From AC-37 sp036389835 (GTDB taxonomy: Bacteria > Actinomycetota > Thermoleophilia > Solirubrobacterales > Thermoleophilaceae), in contig DASVWC010000108.1 of assembly GCA_036389835.1 (NCBI GenBank), positions 1-64,000 on the forward strand: DNA of 64,000 nt. The letters run 5' to 3'. Under the pieces are notes generated by a model. That model did not search any database. It saw only the letters and a list, made by a program, of their open reading frames with translations, and had not been told where the DNA came from. Made by a program: the position numbers and the translations under genes. Below are positions 16,413-25,869 of the stretch, piece by piece; within the stretch, counting starts at the first letter, position 1, and the number at the start of each line of letters is the position of its first letter.

Positions 16413-17822
16413 ATGACCGCCGAATCCATGATCCAGAGCCCGCTCGCGCGGCTCAGCGACGAGCAGATCGAGGAGCTCGGCCGCGAGTTCGACGCGATCC
16501 ACGATGAGGTCTACGCCGAGCTCGGGGACCGCGACCGCAAGTACATCACCAGCATGATCGACATGCACCGGCGCCTGGCCGTGCTCGCCCGAGTGCTGCT
16601 GCTCGCGTCGCGCTTCAAGCCCGCCTGGGTGCTCGGGACCGCCGCCAACTCGAGCGCCAAGATCCTCGAGAACATGGAGATCGGCCACAACGTCCTGCAC
16701 GGCCAGTGGGACTGGATGAACGACCCGCAGATCCACTCGACGACTTGGGACTGGGACACGGCGTCGACCTCCGAGGCGTGGAAGCACTCCCACAACTACG
16801 TGCACCACACCTACACGAACATTCGCGGCAAGGACAAGGACCTCGGCTACGAGATCATGCGGATCGACCCGCACCAGAAGTGGCACCCGGTCTACCTGCT
16901 CCAGCCGTTCTACAACGTGCTGCTGGCGGCGTTCTTCGAGTGGGGCGTGGCGCTGCACGACCTCGACTTCGAGGCGCTGCGCAACGGGGAGAAGTCGAAG
17001 GACCAGCTCGGACGCGAATTGAAGGGGATCGCGGCCAAGGCGCGCAGCCAGATCGTGAAGGACTACATCGCCTGGCCGCTGATCAGCGCGCTCGCCGCCG
17101 GGGCCGTGAAGGTGGCGATCGAGCCGAGGCGCGTGTCGAGGCGCGAGCGCGCGATCGCCCGCGTGCGCGGCGCGCTGCCCGGCGGGCGCCGCGACCGCCG
17201 CCGCGAGCTGGTCAAGGAGGTCGGGATGCGCGTGGCCGAGGGCGGGGCGCGCACCTTCGTGGCGACCGCGAAGGCGAACGCCACGGCGAACGTGGTGCGC
17301 AACCTCTGGGCCTACGCGATCATCTTCTGCGGGCACTTCCCCGACCAGACCTACACGTACAGCGCGAAGGAGGTCGAGGACGAGAGCCGCGGCGGCTGGT
17401 ACGTGCGCCAGCTCACCGGCGCGGCCAACATCGACGGCAGCGCGTTCTTCCACGTGGCGAGCGGCAACCTCGGCTTCCAGGTCGAGCACCACCTGTTCCC
17501 GGACATGCCGAGCACGCGCTACGCGGAGATCGCGCCGCGTGTGAAGGAGATCTGCGAGCGCTACGAGCTGCCCTACAACACCGGCCCGTTCAGCCGCCAG
17601 CTCGGCCAGGTGCAGCGCACGATCCTGCGGCTCGCGTTCCCGGGCGGCAAGCCGCGGCCCAAGCCGGGCCCGTACAGGGCCAGCGAGGACGACCTCGCCT
17701 CGAACGGCCACCCGCGGCCGGGCGGCGACTCGAAGAAGCGCAAGCTGCGCGACGACGAGCTCGGCGGGCCCGAGCAGCGCTCCGACGGCGTGCGCGTCTC
17801 GGTGCCGCCCCGCGACCAGTAG
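16413..17822 (+). CDS. membrane fatty-acid (acyl-CoA) desaturase, DesA3-like
   Basis: A 469-residue membrane di-iron desaturase. The three histidine boxes are present: GHNVLHGQW (His92, His96), WKHSHNYVHHTYTN (His125-132) and QVEHHLFPDMP (near 356-362). Family members introduce a cis double bond in stearoyl-type acyl chains and control membrane fluidity. Oddities are a basic insertion around residues 225-275 (many Arg between the membrane segments) and a 70-residue charged C-terminal tail. A near-perfect AGGAGGAG ribosome site (16401-16408) fixes the ATG. Operon partner of the preceding reductase. Confidence 0.93.
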   Translation: MTAESMIQSPLARLSDEQIEELGREFDAIHDEVYAELGDRDRKYITSMIDMHRRLAVLARVLLLASRFKPAWVLGTAANSSAKILENMEIGHNVLHGQWDWMNDPQIHSTTWDWDTASTSEAWKHSHNYVHHTYTNIRGKDKDLGYEIMRIDPHQKWHPVYLLQPFYNVLLAAFFEWGVALHDLDFEALRNGEKSKDQLGRELKGIAAKARSQIVKDYIAWPLISALAAGAVKVAIEPRRVSRRERAIARVRGALPGGRRDRRRELVKEVGMRVAEGGARTFVATAKANATANVVRNLWAYAIIFCGHFPDQTYTYSAKEVEDESRGGWYVRQLTGAANIDGSAFFHVASGNLGFQVEHHLFPDMPSTRYAEIAPRVKEICERYELPYNTGPFSRQLGQVQRTILRLAFPGGKPRPKPGPYRASEDDLASNGHPRPGGDSKKRKLRDDELGGPEQRSDGVRVSVPPRDQ

Positions 17823-17859
17823 GCCCTGACACACCGGCCCCGCCGCCCGTAGTTGGGGC

Positions 17860-19794
17860 ATGCGAGGTCGTGGGCTCACCCTCACGGCGTGCGTGCTGGG
17901 ACTGGCGGCCTTCACGCCGAGCGCATCCGGATTCGAGGCGCGCAGCCTCGACGGCGGCGGCAACAACGTCGCGCACCCGGCGTGGGGTCAGGCGGGCACG
18001 CCCTACCGGCGCGTCGCCCGCGCCCGCTACGCCGACGGTGCCGGCGAGCCCGCCCGCGGGCCCAACGCGCGCTATCTGAGCAACCGCGTCTTCAACGACC
18101 TCGGCCAGAACGTCTTCTCCGAGCGCGACGTGAGCCAGTGGGTGTGGACCTGGGGCCAGTTCATGGACCACACCTTCGGGCTCGGCCGGGAGGGGACCGA
18201 GCGCCGGCCGATCGCGTTCGCCGCCGGCGACCCGCTCGAGCGCTTCCGCAACGACCTCGGCTCGATCTCGTTCAAGCGCGACGCCGCGGCGCCCGGCACC
18301 GGTACGAGCGCCGTCCCGCGCGAGCAGGTGAACACGGTCAGCTCCTACATCGACGGCTGGTCGGTCTACGGCGGCACGCGCGAGCGCCTCGAGTGGCTGC
18401 GCGTCGGGCCCGTGGACGGGTCGATGGCGAACAACGGGTCGAGCCTGATGCTCACCGCCGACGGCTACCTCCCGCGCGCGGGCGCGCGCGGGAACGCCGC
18501 CGCGGCGCCGGCGATGGCCCTCGACGGCGGCCTGCGCGCGCGTCCGCAGGCGGCGGTCGTGGCGGGCGACGTGCGGGCCAACGAGAACATGGCGCTCACG
18601 GCCGTCCACACGCTCTTCGCCCGCGAGCACAACCGCATCGTGCGGATGCTCCCGGCCGGCCTGTCCGCCGAGGAGCGCTTCCAGATCGCCCGGCGCGTGG
18701 TGGGTGCCGAGCAGCAGTTCATCACCTACCGGGAGTTCCTGCCGGCGGCGGGCGTCAAGCTGCCGCCCTACCGCGGCTACGACCCGTCCGTGAACGCGTC
18801 GCTCGGCAACGAGTTCGCGACCGTCGCCTACCGCGCGCACAGCATGATCCACGGCGAGTTCGAGATCGAGGTCTCGGCCGCCGACATGACGCCGGCGGAG
18901 ATCGCCGCGCTCGCGGCGCGCGGGGTCGAGGTCGGGCGGCCGGAGCCGGCCGAGGACGGCGAGCCGGCCGGCACGGAGCTCGTGGTGCCGCTCGGGCTCG
19001 CGTTCTTCAACCCCGACATCGTGCCCGCCATCGGGCTCGGGCCGATCCTCGCCGGTATGGGGCGCGAGGCGCAGTACAGGAACGACGAGCAGATCGACGA
19101 CGCCCTGCGCAGCGTGCTCTTCCAGCTACCCGGCCCCGGCGCGCCCGACCCGGCCGCGTGCTTCGGCGATCCGAGCGCGTCCGGCTGCTTCCAGGGCGTG
19201 GTGGACCTCGGCGCGCTCGACGTGGAGCGCGGCCGCGACCACGGGATGCCCACCTACAACGCGCTGCGGCGCGCGTTCGGGCTCGCGCCGAGGAGGTCGT
19301 TCCGCGCGATCACCGGGGAGAGGAGCGAGCGCTTCCCCAGGCACCGCCTGATCGATGCGCGCGCTCCGATCGACGACCCCGACAGCCTCGGCTTCGTGAA
19401 GCTCCGCGACCGCGACGGACGCGCGATCCCGCGCCGCTCCGAGGAGGCGGAGGAGGGCGCCCGCTTCGCCGTGCGCCGTACGCCGCTCGCCGCGCGGCTC
19501 AAGGCCATCTACGGGTCGGTCAAGAAGGTCGACGCCTTCGTCGGGATGGTCGCCGAGCCGCACGTGCGCGGCAGCGAGCTCGGCGAGCTCCAGCGCGCGA
19601 TCTGGCGCCAGCAGTTCCACGCCCTGCGGGCGGGGGATAGGTTCTTCTACCGCCACGATGCCGCGCTCGAGGAGATCCGCTCGAGGTACGGCGTGGACTA
19701 CCGGCACACGCTCGGCGACCTGATCGCGCTGAACACGACGGCTCCGCGCGGCGAGCTGCCGGACGACGTGTTCCGCGCGGCGCCCGACGACTAG
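17860..19794 (+). CDS. secreted animal-type haem peroxidase
   Basis: A 644-residue exported protein (signal about residues 1-24, ending SASGFEARS). It has the peroxidase-cyclooxygenase superfamily core. The distal site WTWGQFMDHTF has Gln100 and His104. The substrate-side Arg segment is ENMALTAVHTLFAREHNRI (about 234-252). The proximal His is about residue 327 in AYRAHSMIHGEFE. The closing motif is LDVERGRDHGMPTYN near 450. Such peroxidases use hydrogen peroxide to oxidise halides or phenols outside the cell. Bacterial members are scattered and mostly uncharacterised. It stands alone, 37 bases after the desaturase and before a strong hairpin. Confidence 0.9.
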   Translation: MRGRGLTLTACVLGLAAFTPSASGFEARSLDGGGNNVAHPAWGQAGTPYRRVARARYADGAGEPARGPNARYLSNRVFNDLGQNVFSERDVSQWVWTWGQFMDHTFGLGREGTERRPIAFAAGDPLERFRNDLGSISFKRDAAAPGTGTSAVPREQVNTVSSYIDGWSVYGGTRERLEWLRVGPVDGSMANNGSSLMLTADGYLPRAGARGNAAAAPAMALDGGLRARPQAAVVAGDVRANENMALTAVHTLFAREHNRIVRMLPAGLSAEERFQIARRVVGAEQQFITYREFLPAAGVKLPPYRGYDPSVNASLGNEFATVAYRAHSMIHGEFEIEVSAADMTPAEIAALAARGVEVGRPEPAEDGEPAGTELVVPLGLAFFNPDIVPAIGLGPILAGMGREAQYRNDEQIDDALRSVLFQLPGPGAPDPAACFGDPSASGCFQGVVDLGALDVERGRDHGMPTYNALRRAFGLAPRRSFRAITGERSERFPRHRLIDARAPIDDPDSLGFVKLRDRDGRAIPRRSEEAEEGARFAVRRTPLAARLKAIYGSVKKVDAFVGMVAEPHVRGSELGELQRAIWRQQFHALRAGDRFFYRHDAALEEIRSRYGVDYRHTLGDLIALNTTAPRGELPDDVFRAAPDD

Positions 19795-19815
19795 GGGCGC
19801 CTCCCCGGCCGACGC

Positions 19816-19868
19816 GCGAGGTGGGCTCTATTTAGGTCGCATACCGACCCTTAGAGAGCCCACCTCGC
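19816..19868. terminator. bidirectional hairpin terminator
   Basis: A perfect 14-bp stem (19816-19829 with 19855-19868, arm GCGAGGTGGGCTCT) encloses a second 5-bp stem GGTCG/CGACC around CATAC. It sits between the convergent peroxidase and cyclase genes, so it can end transcripts from both sides. Confidence 0.75.
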
Positions 19869-19905
19869 CTTCTCCACCCGATCCGCGCCCCTTGCCGGCC
19901 GGCCA

Positions 19906-21459
19906 TTAGGCGGGCTGGGCGAGCCGGGTCGGCTCGGTGCGCCCGCGCAGCTCGACGGCCTCGCCGAGCGCCCAGTGGCGCGCCTCGTCCTCCGACGCGG
20001 CCTTCACCGCGCGCTCGGAGGCGAGCACGCGGCCGTCGCGCTCCTTCGCCAGGTCGCAGAGCCGCGCGGCCTCGTTGACGGGGTCGCCGATCACGGTGTA
20101 CTCGAAGCGCTGCTCGGCGCCGATGTTGCCCGCCACCACCGTGCCGGCCGACACGCCGATGCCCGCGTCGAGCCCGGGCGCCGCCTCGGGCAGCCGCTCC
20201 GCGAGGTCGCGCGCGGCGGCCAGGGCGCAGGCGGGCGCGTCGTCGCGCGGCACCGGCGCGCCGAACACCGCCAGGGCGGCGTCGCCCTCGAACTTGTTGA
20301 CCATGCCGCCGCGCTGCTCGACCACGTCGACCACGACCCCGAAGAACCCGTTGAGCAGCTCGACCACCTCGGTCGGTGAGCGCTCGGCGGCGATCCGCGT
20401 CGAGCCGGTCAGGTCCACGAACAGCGCCGCCACGTCGAGCTCCTCGCCGCCCAGCTCGATCCCCCGCTCGAGCGCGGCCCGCGCCACTTCCTCGCCGACC
20501 TGGCGGCCGAAGACGTCGCGCATCTTCTCGCGCTCGCGCAGGCCCGCCTCCATCTGGTTGAAGCCGGCCTGGAGCAGGCCGAGCTCGCTGCCGTCGAAGA
20601 CCTGCACCTCCTCGCTGAAGTCGCCGGCCTCCACGCGCCGCAGCGCGGAGCGCACCGCGACGACCGGCGCGCGCACCGCCCGCGCCGCCTGCCAGGTCAG
20701 CAGCAGCCCGGTCGCGAGGGCGAGGCCGCCGAGGCCGAGGGCGGTGATCGCCAGCTCGTGCTCGCTCACCGGGCGGCCCGAGATCGACGCGAGCGCCACC
20801 AGCAGCAGCCCGACGGTCGGCACGGCGCTGCCCAGCGCCCACGCCAGCACCGCCCTCGTGGTGACGCCCGGCATGACCGGGCGCTCCGGCACGCCGCTCG
20901 AGAGGGCGCGCGCCATGATCGGGCGCGCGATCCGCTCGCCGAGCAGGTAGGCGGCCGCGGAGGTCGTGACGCCGCCGAGCGCGACCGTGAGCCCCACCGT
21001 GATCGCGAGCGCCCCGGACCAGGTGAGGTTGAGGATCGTGAACGCGATCGCCGCCAGACCCCAGAGGCCGGCGCTCACCGTGAGCAGCCGGAGCGGCGAG
21101 CGCAGGATCCTCCGGCGCTCGCGCTCGCTCGGCTCGCGCTCCTCGCGCAGCCAGCGCCGGACCGGCCGGAACGTGCGCAGGCCCCAGAGCACGCCCGCGC
21201 TGGTCGCGAAGGCCACGTAGATGGCCGCGGCGACCAGGTTCCAGATCAGGATGTCGTCGGAGTCGCCGACCGCCGGGGTCGGGACCACGAACGCGCTGAG
21301 GACGTAGACGACGAGCGCGCCGACCACGTTCGCGCCGACGATCGCCGGGACCATCAGCAGGATCGCGCGCCGCAGGATCCTCCGGCCGGAGTCGTGGGGG
21401 CGCCCGTCGATCAAGCGCTGGAGGGGTCGCGGGCGCGGCACGGATCGCAAGCCTGTCAC
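19906..21459 (-). CDS. membrane adenylate cyclase, 6-TM/HAMP/class III
   Basis: A 517-residue signalling enzyme. Six hydrophobic helices span about 30-245, a HAMP linker follows (ALRRVEAGDFSEEVQVFDGSELGLL), then a class III nucleotidyl cyclase catalytic domain (about 320-490). Motifs are ALFVDLTGSTRIA (metal Asp), MVNKFEGDAALAVFGAP (adenine-specifying Lys and second Asp) and YTVIGDPVNEAARLCDLA (Asp pairing with adenine). The Lys/Asp pair predicts cAMP rather than cGMP. The layout equals that of the M. tuberculosis Rv1318c-Rv1320c group. GTG start at 21459. Confidence 0.9.
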   Translation of the reverse strand: MTGLRSVPRPRPLQRLIDGRPHDSGRRILRRAILLMVPAIVGANVVGALVVYVLSAFVVPTPAVGDSDDILIWNLVAAAIYVAFATSAGVLWGLRTFRPVRRWLREEREPSERERRRILRSPLRLLTVSAGLWGLAAIAFTILNLTWSGALAITVGLTVALGGVTTSAAAYLLGERIARPIMARALSSGVPERPVMPGVTTRAVLAWALGSAVPTVGLLLVALASISGRPVSEHELAITALGLGGLALATGLLLTWQAARAVRAPVVAVRSALRRVEAGDFSEEVQVFDGSELGLLQAGFNQMEAGLREREKMRDVFGRQVGEEVARAALERGIELGGEELDVAALFVDLTGSTRIAAERSPTEVVELLNGFFGVVVDVVEQRGGMVNKFEGDAALAVFGAPVPRDDAPACALAAARDLAERLPEAAPGLDAGIGVSAGTVVAGNIGAEQRFEYTVIGDPVNEAARLCDLAKERDGRVLASERAVKAASEDEARHWALGEAVELRGRTEPTRLAQPA

Positions 21460-21559
21460 GAGGGCGTAGGATCCGGCGCGTGGCCGAAGCCCGCGGCGCT
21501 GATCCGCGCGGCGTTCCAGCGCTACGCGAGCCCCGGCGGGCGCGTGCGCGGCCGCTCGT

Positions 21560-23047
21560 CTACGTGGATCGTCCAGGCACGGGCACCGGTGGCGGCTCCC
21601 GCGTAGTGCCGAGCAGCTCCAGCTCCTCGCGCAGCCAGCCCAGCATGCAGCTCACGTCCTTCATCTGGTCGCGGTCGGCGACGATCCCGAAGTCGAGGTG
21701 GCCGCAGTAGCTCATCACGGTGATGTTGAGGCCCATGCCGTCGGTGATGACCGACACCGGGTAGTTGGCCTCGAGCCGCGCGCCGGCGCAGTAGAGCGGG
21801 AACTGCGGGCCGGGCACGTTGGAGATCACGAGGTTCCAGGTCGGGCGCCCGACCGGCCCGGCCGTCGAGAGCCGGAACGTGAGCCGCGCCGCGCGTGAGA
21901 AGACCGCCGGCGGGATGAAGTGGTTGGCGTCCTGGAGCAGCTCGGCCGGCAGAGCGCGGTGGCGCTCCTTCATCTCGATCAGCGACTCGTGCGTCTTGCG
22001 CAGCCGCTCGACGGGGTCGCCCTCCTCGGTGTGCAGCGGCGCGCTCATCAGCATGATGCGGTTGCCGTAGGTGCCGACCTGCTCGTCGGTGCGCACCGAC
22101 ACCGGGATCTGCGCCACGAGCGGCTCGGGCGGCAGCTCGCCGTGGTCGACCAGCCAGCGCCGGACCGACCCGGCGCAGATCGAGACGATCACGTCGTTCA
22201 CGGTCGTGCCGTGCGCGTTCTTGACCGCCTTGACCTCGTCGAGCGAGACCTGCCCGAAGGCGAAGCGCCGGTGCGGCGAGATGCGGCCGTTGAACGACGT
22301 GCGCGGCGCCGCGAGCCGGCGGCGGTCGGGGATCTGGCCGTCGCCGCCCACCACGCGGCGCGCGAGGCCCCCGAGGCGGCCGAGCGTTCCGGCCCCCGGC
22401 AGCGTGGAGAACGGCGTCTCCTCGATGTTCGGTATCGCGGTCGGAAGCGAGCGCAGCAGCCGCAGCGGGTAGCGCGGCACGCCGAGCACGCCGCGCGCGA
22501 GCAGCTCGAGGTCGCCGGGCTCGCGCTCCGGTTCGCTCGGGGGCGGCTCGGGCAGCTCGCGGCCCTCCGGGCTCAGGTCGAGCAGCAGGCCCATGATCTC
22601 GGCGCCCGACATCCCGTCGATCAGGGCGTGGTGGATCTTCGTGAGCATCGCGACGCAGCCGGACTCGAGCCCGTGGATCAGGTACAGCTCCCACAGCGGC
22701 CGCGCGCGGTCGAGCGGGCGCGAGACGATCCGTGCCGTCTGCTCGGCGAGCTGAGCGTCGCTGCCGGGGGCGGGGAGCGCGAGCTCGCGCACGTGGAAGT
22801 CGAGGTCGAAGTCGGCGTCGTCGACCCAGTACGGGTAGTCGAGCCCGAACGGCACCTCGGCGAGCCGCCAGCGCAGCGGGGGCAGGAGCGGAAGGCGCTC
22901 GGCGATCAGGTCCTGGATGTCGGCGCAGCCGAGCGAGCCGCCCGGGGCGGTCGACGGGTCGAGTATCGCCAGGCCCCCGACGTGGCCGGACTGGCGCGCG
23001 CTCTCCAGCGCCAGGAACTGCGAATCGAGGCTCGTCAGCTGTCGCAA
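21560..23047 (-). CDS. wax ester synthase/diacylglycerol acyltransferase (WS/DGAT)
   Basis: A 495-residue acyltransferase that joins acyl-CoA to diacylglycerol or long-chain alcohols to make storage lipid. The catalytic motif KIHHALIDGMSG (HHxxxDG, His139-His140) is intact, and the C-terminal domain has NVPGPQFPLYCAGA and the GLNITVMSYCG block. TTG at 23047 is preferred because GGGAGGGG lies 7-8 bases upstream and homology begins at once (LRQLTSLDSQFLALES). An in-frame GTG at 23083 would add 12 residues without a ribosome site. Downstream of the thiolase on the same strand, 73 bases apart. Confidence 0.9.
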   Translation of the reverse strand: MRQLTSLDSQFLALESARQSGHVGGLAILDPSTAPGGSLGCADIQDLIAERLPLLPPLRWRLAEVPFGLDYPYWVDDADFDLDFHVRELALPAPGSDAQLAEQTARIVSRPLDRARPLWELYLIHGLESGCVAMLTKIHHALIDGMSGAEIMGLLLDLSPEGRELPEPPPSEPEREPGDLELLARGVLGVPRYPLRLLRSLPTAIPNIEETPFSTLPGAGTLGRLGGLARRVVGGDGQIPDRRRLAAPRTSFNGRISPHRRFAFGQVSLDEVKAVKNAHGTTVNDVIVSICAGSVRRWLVDHGELPPEPLVAQIPVSVRTDEQVGTYGNRIMLMSAPLHTEEGDPVERLRKTHESLIEMKERHRALPAELLQDANHFIPPAVFSRAARLTFRLSTAGPVGRPTWNLVISNVPGPQFPLYCAGARLEANYPVSVITDGMGLNITVMSYCGHLDFGIVADRDQMKDVSCMLGWLREELELLGTTREPPPVPVPGRST

Positions 23048-23120
23048 GTCGCCACCCCTCCCGTTGGGGGAACGATAAGGCACCGCGCGGGCCGCGGCTC
23101 TGGCCGCGGGCTCCGGCGCG

Positions 23121-24419
23121 CTAGCGCTCGACGATCGCGACCACGCCCTGGCCGCCTGCCGCGCAGATCGAGATCAGGCCGCGGCCCGAGCCGCGCTCGG
23201 CGAGCAGCTTCGCCAGCGTCGCCACGATCCGAGCGCCGGTGGCCGCGAACGGGTGGCCCGCGGCGAGCGAGGAGCCGTTCACGTTGAGCTTGCCGCGGTC
23301 GATCGAGCCGAGCGGCTCGGGGCGGCCGAGCCGGTCGCGGCAGAAGGCCGGGTCCTCCCAGGCGGCGAGCGTGGCGAGCACCTGCGAGGCGAACGCCTCG
23401 TGGATCTCGTAGAGGTCGAAGTCCTGGAGCGACAGGCCGTGGCGGTCGAGCAGCCGCGGCACGGCATAGACCGGCGCCATCAGCAGGCCGTCGTCGCCGT
23501 GCACGTAGTCCACCGCGTGCGTCTCCACGTCGACGAGGTGCGCGAGCACCGGCAGGTCGTGCGCGGCGGCCCACTCGTCGCTCGCCAGCAGCACCGCGGC
23601 GGCGCCGTCGGAGAGCGGGGTCGAGTTCCCGGCGGTCATCGTCGCGCCGCCGGCGTCCGTGCCGAAGACCGGCGCCAGCTTCGCGAACTTCTCCGGGCTC
23701 GAGTCCGGCCGCATGTTCTGGTCGCGCTCGAGGCCGAGGTAGGGAGTGACCAGGTCGGTGAAGAAGCCGCGGTCGTAGGCGGCCGCGAGGTTGCGGTGAC
23801 TGGCGGCGGCCAGCTCGTCCTGGTCGATCCGCGCGACCTGCCACTCGCGCGCGGTGACCGCGGCGTGCTCGCCCATCGAGAGCCCGGTCCGCGGCTCCTG
23901 GTTGCGCGGGATCGAGGGCACGATCTGGCCCGGCCGCAGGCGGCCGAGCAGCTTGATCCGCCCGGCCGTGCTCTTCTCCGCGTTCAGGTCCATCAGCACG
24001 CGGCGCAGGTCGTCGTTGATCTCCACCGGGGCGTCGCTCGTCGTGTCCACGCCGGCGGCGATCCCCGACTCGATCTGCCCGAGCGCGATCTTGTTGGCCA
24101 CGAGCACGCTCGCCTCGAGGCTCGTGTCGCAGGCCTGCTGCACGTCGCAGGCCGGCGTCGAGTGGTCGAGGGCGCTGCCGAGCACGCACTCGCGCGTGAG
24201 GTTGAAGTCGCGGCTGTGCTTGAGCACGGCGCCCGCGGCCACCTCCCCGAGCCGCTCGCCCTGGAGCGAGAAGCGCGCGACCAGGCCGTCGAGCGCCGCG
24301 GTGAGCATGTCCTGGTTCGAGGCGTCGGCGTACGGGCCGTTCGAGCGGGCGAACGGGATGCGGTTGCCGCCGACGATGGCGGCGCGGCGGGGCTGGGGCG
24401 TGCCGTTCGAGGTGCTCAT
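23121..24419 (-). CDS. thiolase (acetyl-CoA acetyltransferase, FadA2/FadI-like)
   Basis: A 432-residue thiolase. The nucleophilic Cys97 is in QQACDTSLEA, the HEAF motif is in YEIHEAFASQ, the GHP motif in AAGHPFAATGAR, and the second Cys in ISICAAGGQG near the end. It cleaves 3-ketoacyl-CoA in beta-oxidation or condenses acetyl-CoA. It is divergent, 43 bases away, from a FabG4-like reductase followed by a MaoC hydratase, the same order as fadA2-fabG4-htdX in M. tuberculosis, which supports orthology to FadA2. Confidence 0.92.
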   Translation of the reverse strand: MSTSNGTPQPRRAAIVGGNRIPFARSNGPYADASNQDMLTAALDGLVARFSLQGERLGEVAAGAVLKHSRDFNLTRECVLGSALDHSTPACDVQQACDTSLEASVLVANKIALGQIESGIAAGVDTTSDAPVEINDDLRRVLMDLNAEKSTAGRIKLLGRLRPGQIVPSIPRNQEPRTGLSMGEHAAVTAREWQVARIDQDELAAASHRNLAAAYDRGFFTDLVTPYLGLERDQNMRPDSSPEKFAKLAPVFGTDAGGATMTAGNSTPLSDGAAAVLLASDEWAAAHDLPVLAHLVDVETHAVDYVHGDDGLLMAPVYAVPRLLDRHGLSLQDFDLYEIHEAFASQVLATLAAWEDPAFCRDRLGRPEPLGSIDRGKLNVNGSSLAAGHPFAATGARIVATLAKLLAERGSGRGLISICAAGGQGVVAIVER

Positions 24420-24462
24420 GCGGCGGGCGAGTCTAGAAAAGCGCCGCTACCCTGCCCCGCCG

Positions 24463-25869
24463 ATGGCCGACCGCTACACCTCGTTCGCCAACTCGGGTCC
24501 CGGCGGCTTCCTCACTCGCCAGCTCGGCCTGCCGCAGCCGGCGGTGCTGCGCCGCCACCAGCCTGGCGATCCCGTGCTGCACGGCCCGGCGCTGCTCGGC
24601 GCAGCGCCCGGGGGGAGGCTCGCCACAGCCGCGGGGGGTGTCCTGCGCTCGATCGGCGCCCAGGCGTTCGTGACGGGCGATCAGCACCTGCGCGAGGCCG
24701 CCGAGGCCGCCGGTCCCGCCACCGCGTCGTTCGACCCGTCCGCCGACGAGTCGCGCCGCTTCGGCGCGATCGTCTACGACGCCTCGAGGATCGAGGACAC
24801 CGGCTCGCTGCGGCGTGCGTACGAGTTCTTCCACCCGGTGATCCGCCGGCTCCAGCCGTCCGGCCGCGTGGTCGTGCTGGCCACGCCGCCCGAGCTGGCC
24901 GAGTCGCCGCTCCACGCCGTCGCCCAGCGCGCGCTCGAGGGCTTCGTGCGCTCGGCCGGCAAGGAGGTCGGCTCCGGCGGGTCGACCGCCAACCTCGTGT
25001 ACGTGGCGCCCGGCGCCGAAGACGGGATCGAGTCGACGCTGCGCTTCCTGCTGTCGGGGCGCTCGGCCTACGTATCCGGCCAGCCGATCCGCCTGGGTGC
25101 GGGCCCGGCGGTCGCCCCGGCGGACTGGGAGCGGCCGCTGGCCGGCAAGGTCGCCGTGGTCACGGGCGCCTCGCGCGGCATCGGCGAGGCCATCGCCGAG
25201 GTGCTCGCGCGCGACGGCGCGCACGTGGTCTGCCTCGACGTGCCGGCCCAGGGCGAGGCGCTCGCGGCGGTGGCGAACCGCGTCGAGGGCTCGGCGCTCC
25301 AGCTCGACGTGACCGCCCCGGACGCGCCGAGCAGGCTTGCCGGCCACCTGCGTGAACGCCACGGCGGCGTGGACGCGGTCGTGCACAACGCGGGCGTCAC
25401 GCGCGACAAGACGCTCGGCCGGATGAGCGAGGACCAGTGGGACCTCGTGCTCGACATAAACCTCTCGAGCCAGGCTCGCATCAACGACGTCCTGCTCGAC
25501 CAGGACGTGCTCAACGCGCACGGGCGCATCGTCACGGTCTCCTCGGTGAGCGGGATCGCCGGCAACCGCGGTCAGGCGAACTACGCCACGAGCAAGGCGG
25601 GCGTGATCGGGCTCGTGGACGCGCTGGCGCCGGTGCTCGCGCCGCGCCCGGGCACGATCAACGCGGTGGCGCCGGGCTTCATCGAGACGCAGATGACGGC
25701 GGCGATGCCGGTCGCGACCCGCGAGGGCGGCCGCCGGCTCAACAGCCTCGCGCAGGGCGGCCTGCCGGTGGACGTCGCCGAGGCGATCGCGTGGCTCGCG
25801 AGTCCGGGCTCCGGCGGGGTGAACGGCAACGCCGTGCGCGTCTGCGGGCAGGCCCTGATCGGCGCCTGA
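24463..25869 (+). CDS. fabG: 3-oxoacyl-(ACP/CoA) reductase, FabG4-type two-domain
   Basis: A 468-residue high-molecular-weight FabG. The first ~220 residues form a degenerate flavodoxin-like/Rossmann domain, and residues about 228-468 the active SDR domain. That domain has TGASRGIGEAIAEVL (NAD-binding), HNAGVTRDK, and the Ser-Tyr-Lys set in VSSVSGIAGNRGQANYATSK (Tyr about 373, Lys about 377). M. tuberculosis FabG4 (Rv0242c, 454 residues) has the same build and reduces 3-oxoacyl-CoA with NADH. The stop overlaps the next start (TGATG). Confidence 0.92.
   Translation: MADRYTSFANSGPGGFLTRQLGLPQPAVLRRHQPGDPVLHGPALLGAAPGGRLATAAGGVLRSIGAQAFVTGDQHLREAAEAAGPATASFDPSADESRRFGAIVYDASRIEDTGSLRRAYEFFHPVIRRLQPSGRVVVLATPPELAESPLHAVAQRALEGFVRSAGKEVGSGGSTANLVYVAPGAEDGIESTLRFLLSGRSAYVSGQPIRLGAGPAVAPADWERPLAGKVAVVTGASRGIGEAIAEVLARDGAHVVCLDVPAQGEALAAVANRVEGSALQLDVTAPDAPSRLAGHLRERHGGVDAVVHNAGVTRDKTLGRMSEDQWDLVLDINLSSQARINDVLLDQDVLNAHGRIVTVSSVSGIAGNRGQANYATSKAGVIGLVDALAPVLAPRPGTINAVAPGFIETQMTAAMPVATREGGRRLNSLAQGGLPVDVAEAIAWLASPGSGGVNGNAVRVCGQALIGA

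Noticed and set aside
15273..17966. Long minus-strand frame of 897 codons across the desaturase operon
   Set aside because: Antisense to two well-supported genes with clear motifs; no domain visible.
19906..21459. Class III cyclase as the signal-generating partner of the Pycsar-like membrane protein at 38199
   Set aside because: It is 17 kb away, is a 6-TM/HAMP adenylate cyclase of the mycobacterial type with adenine-specifying residues, and has no sign of linkage.
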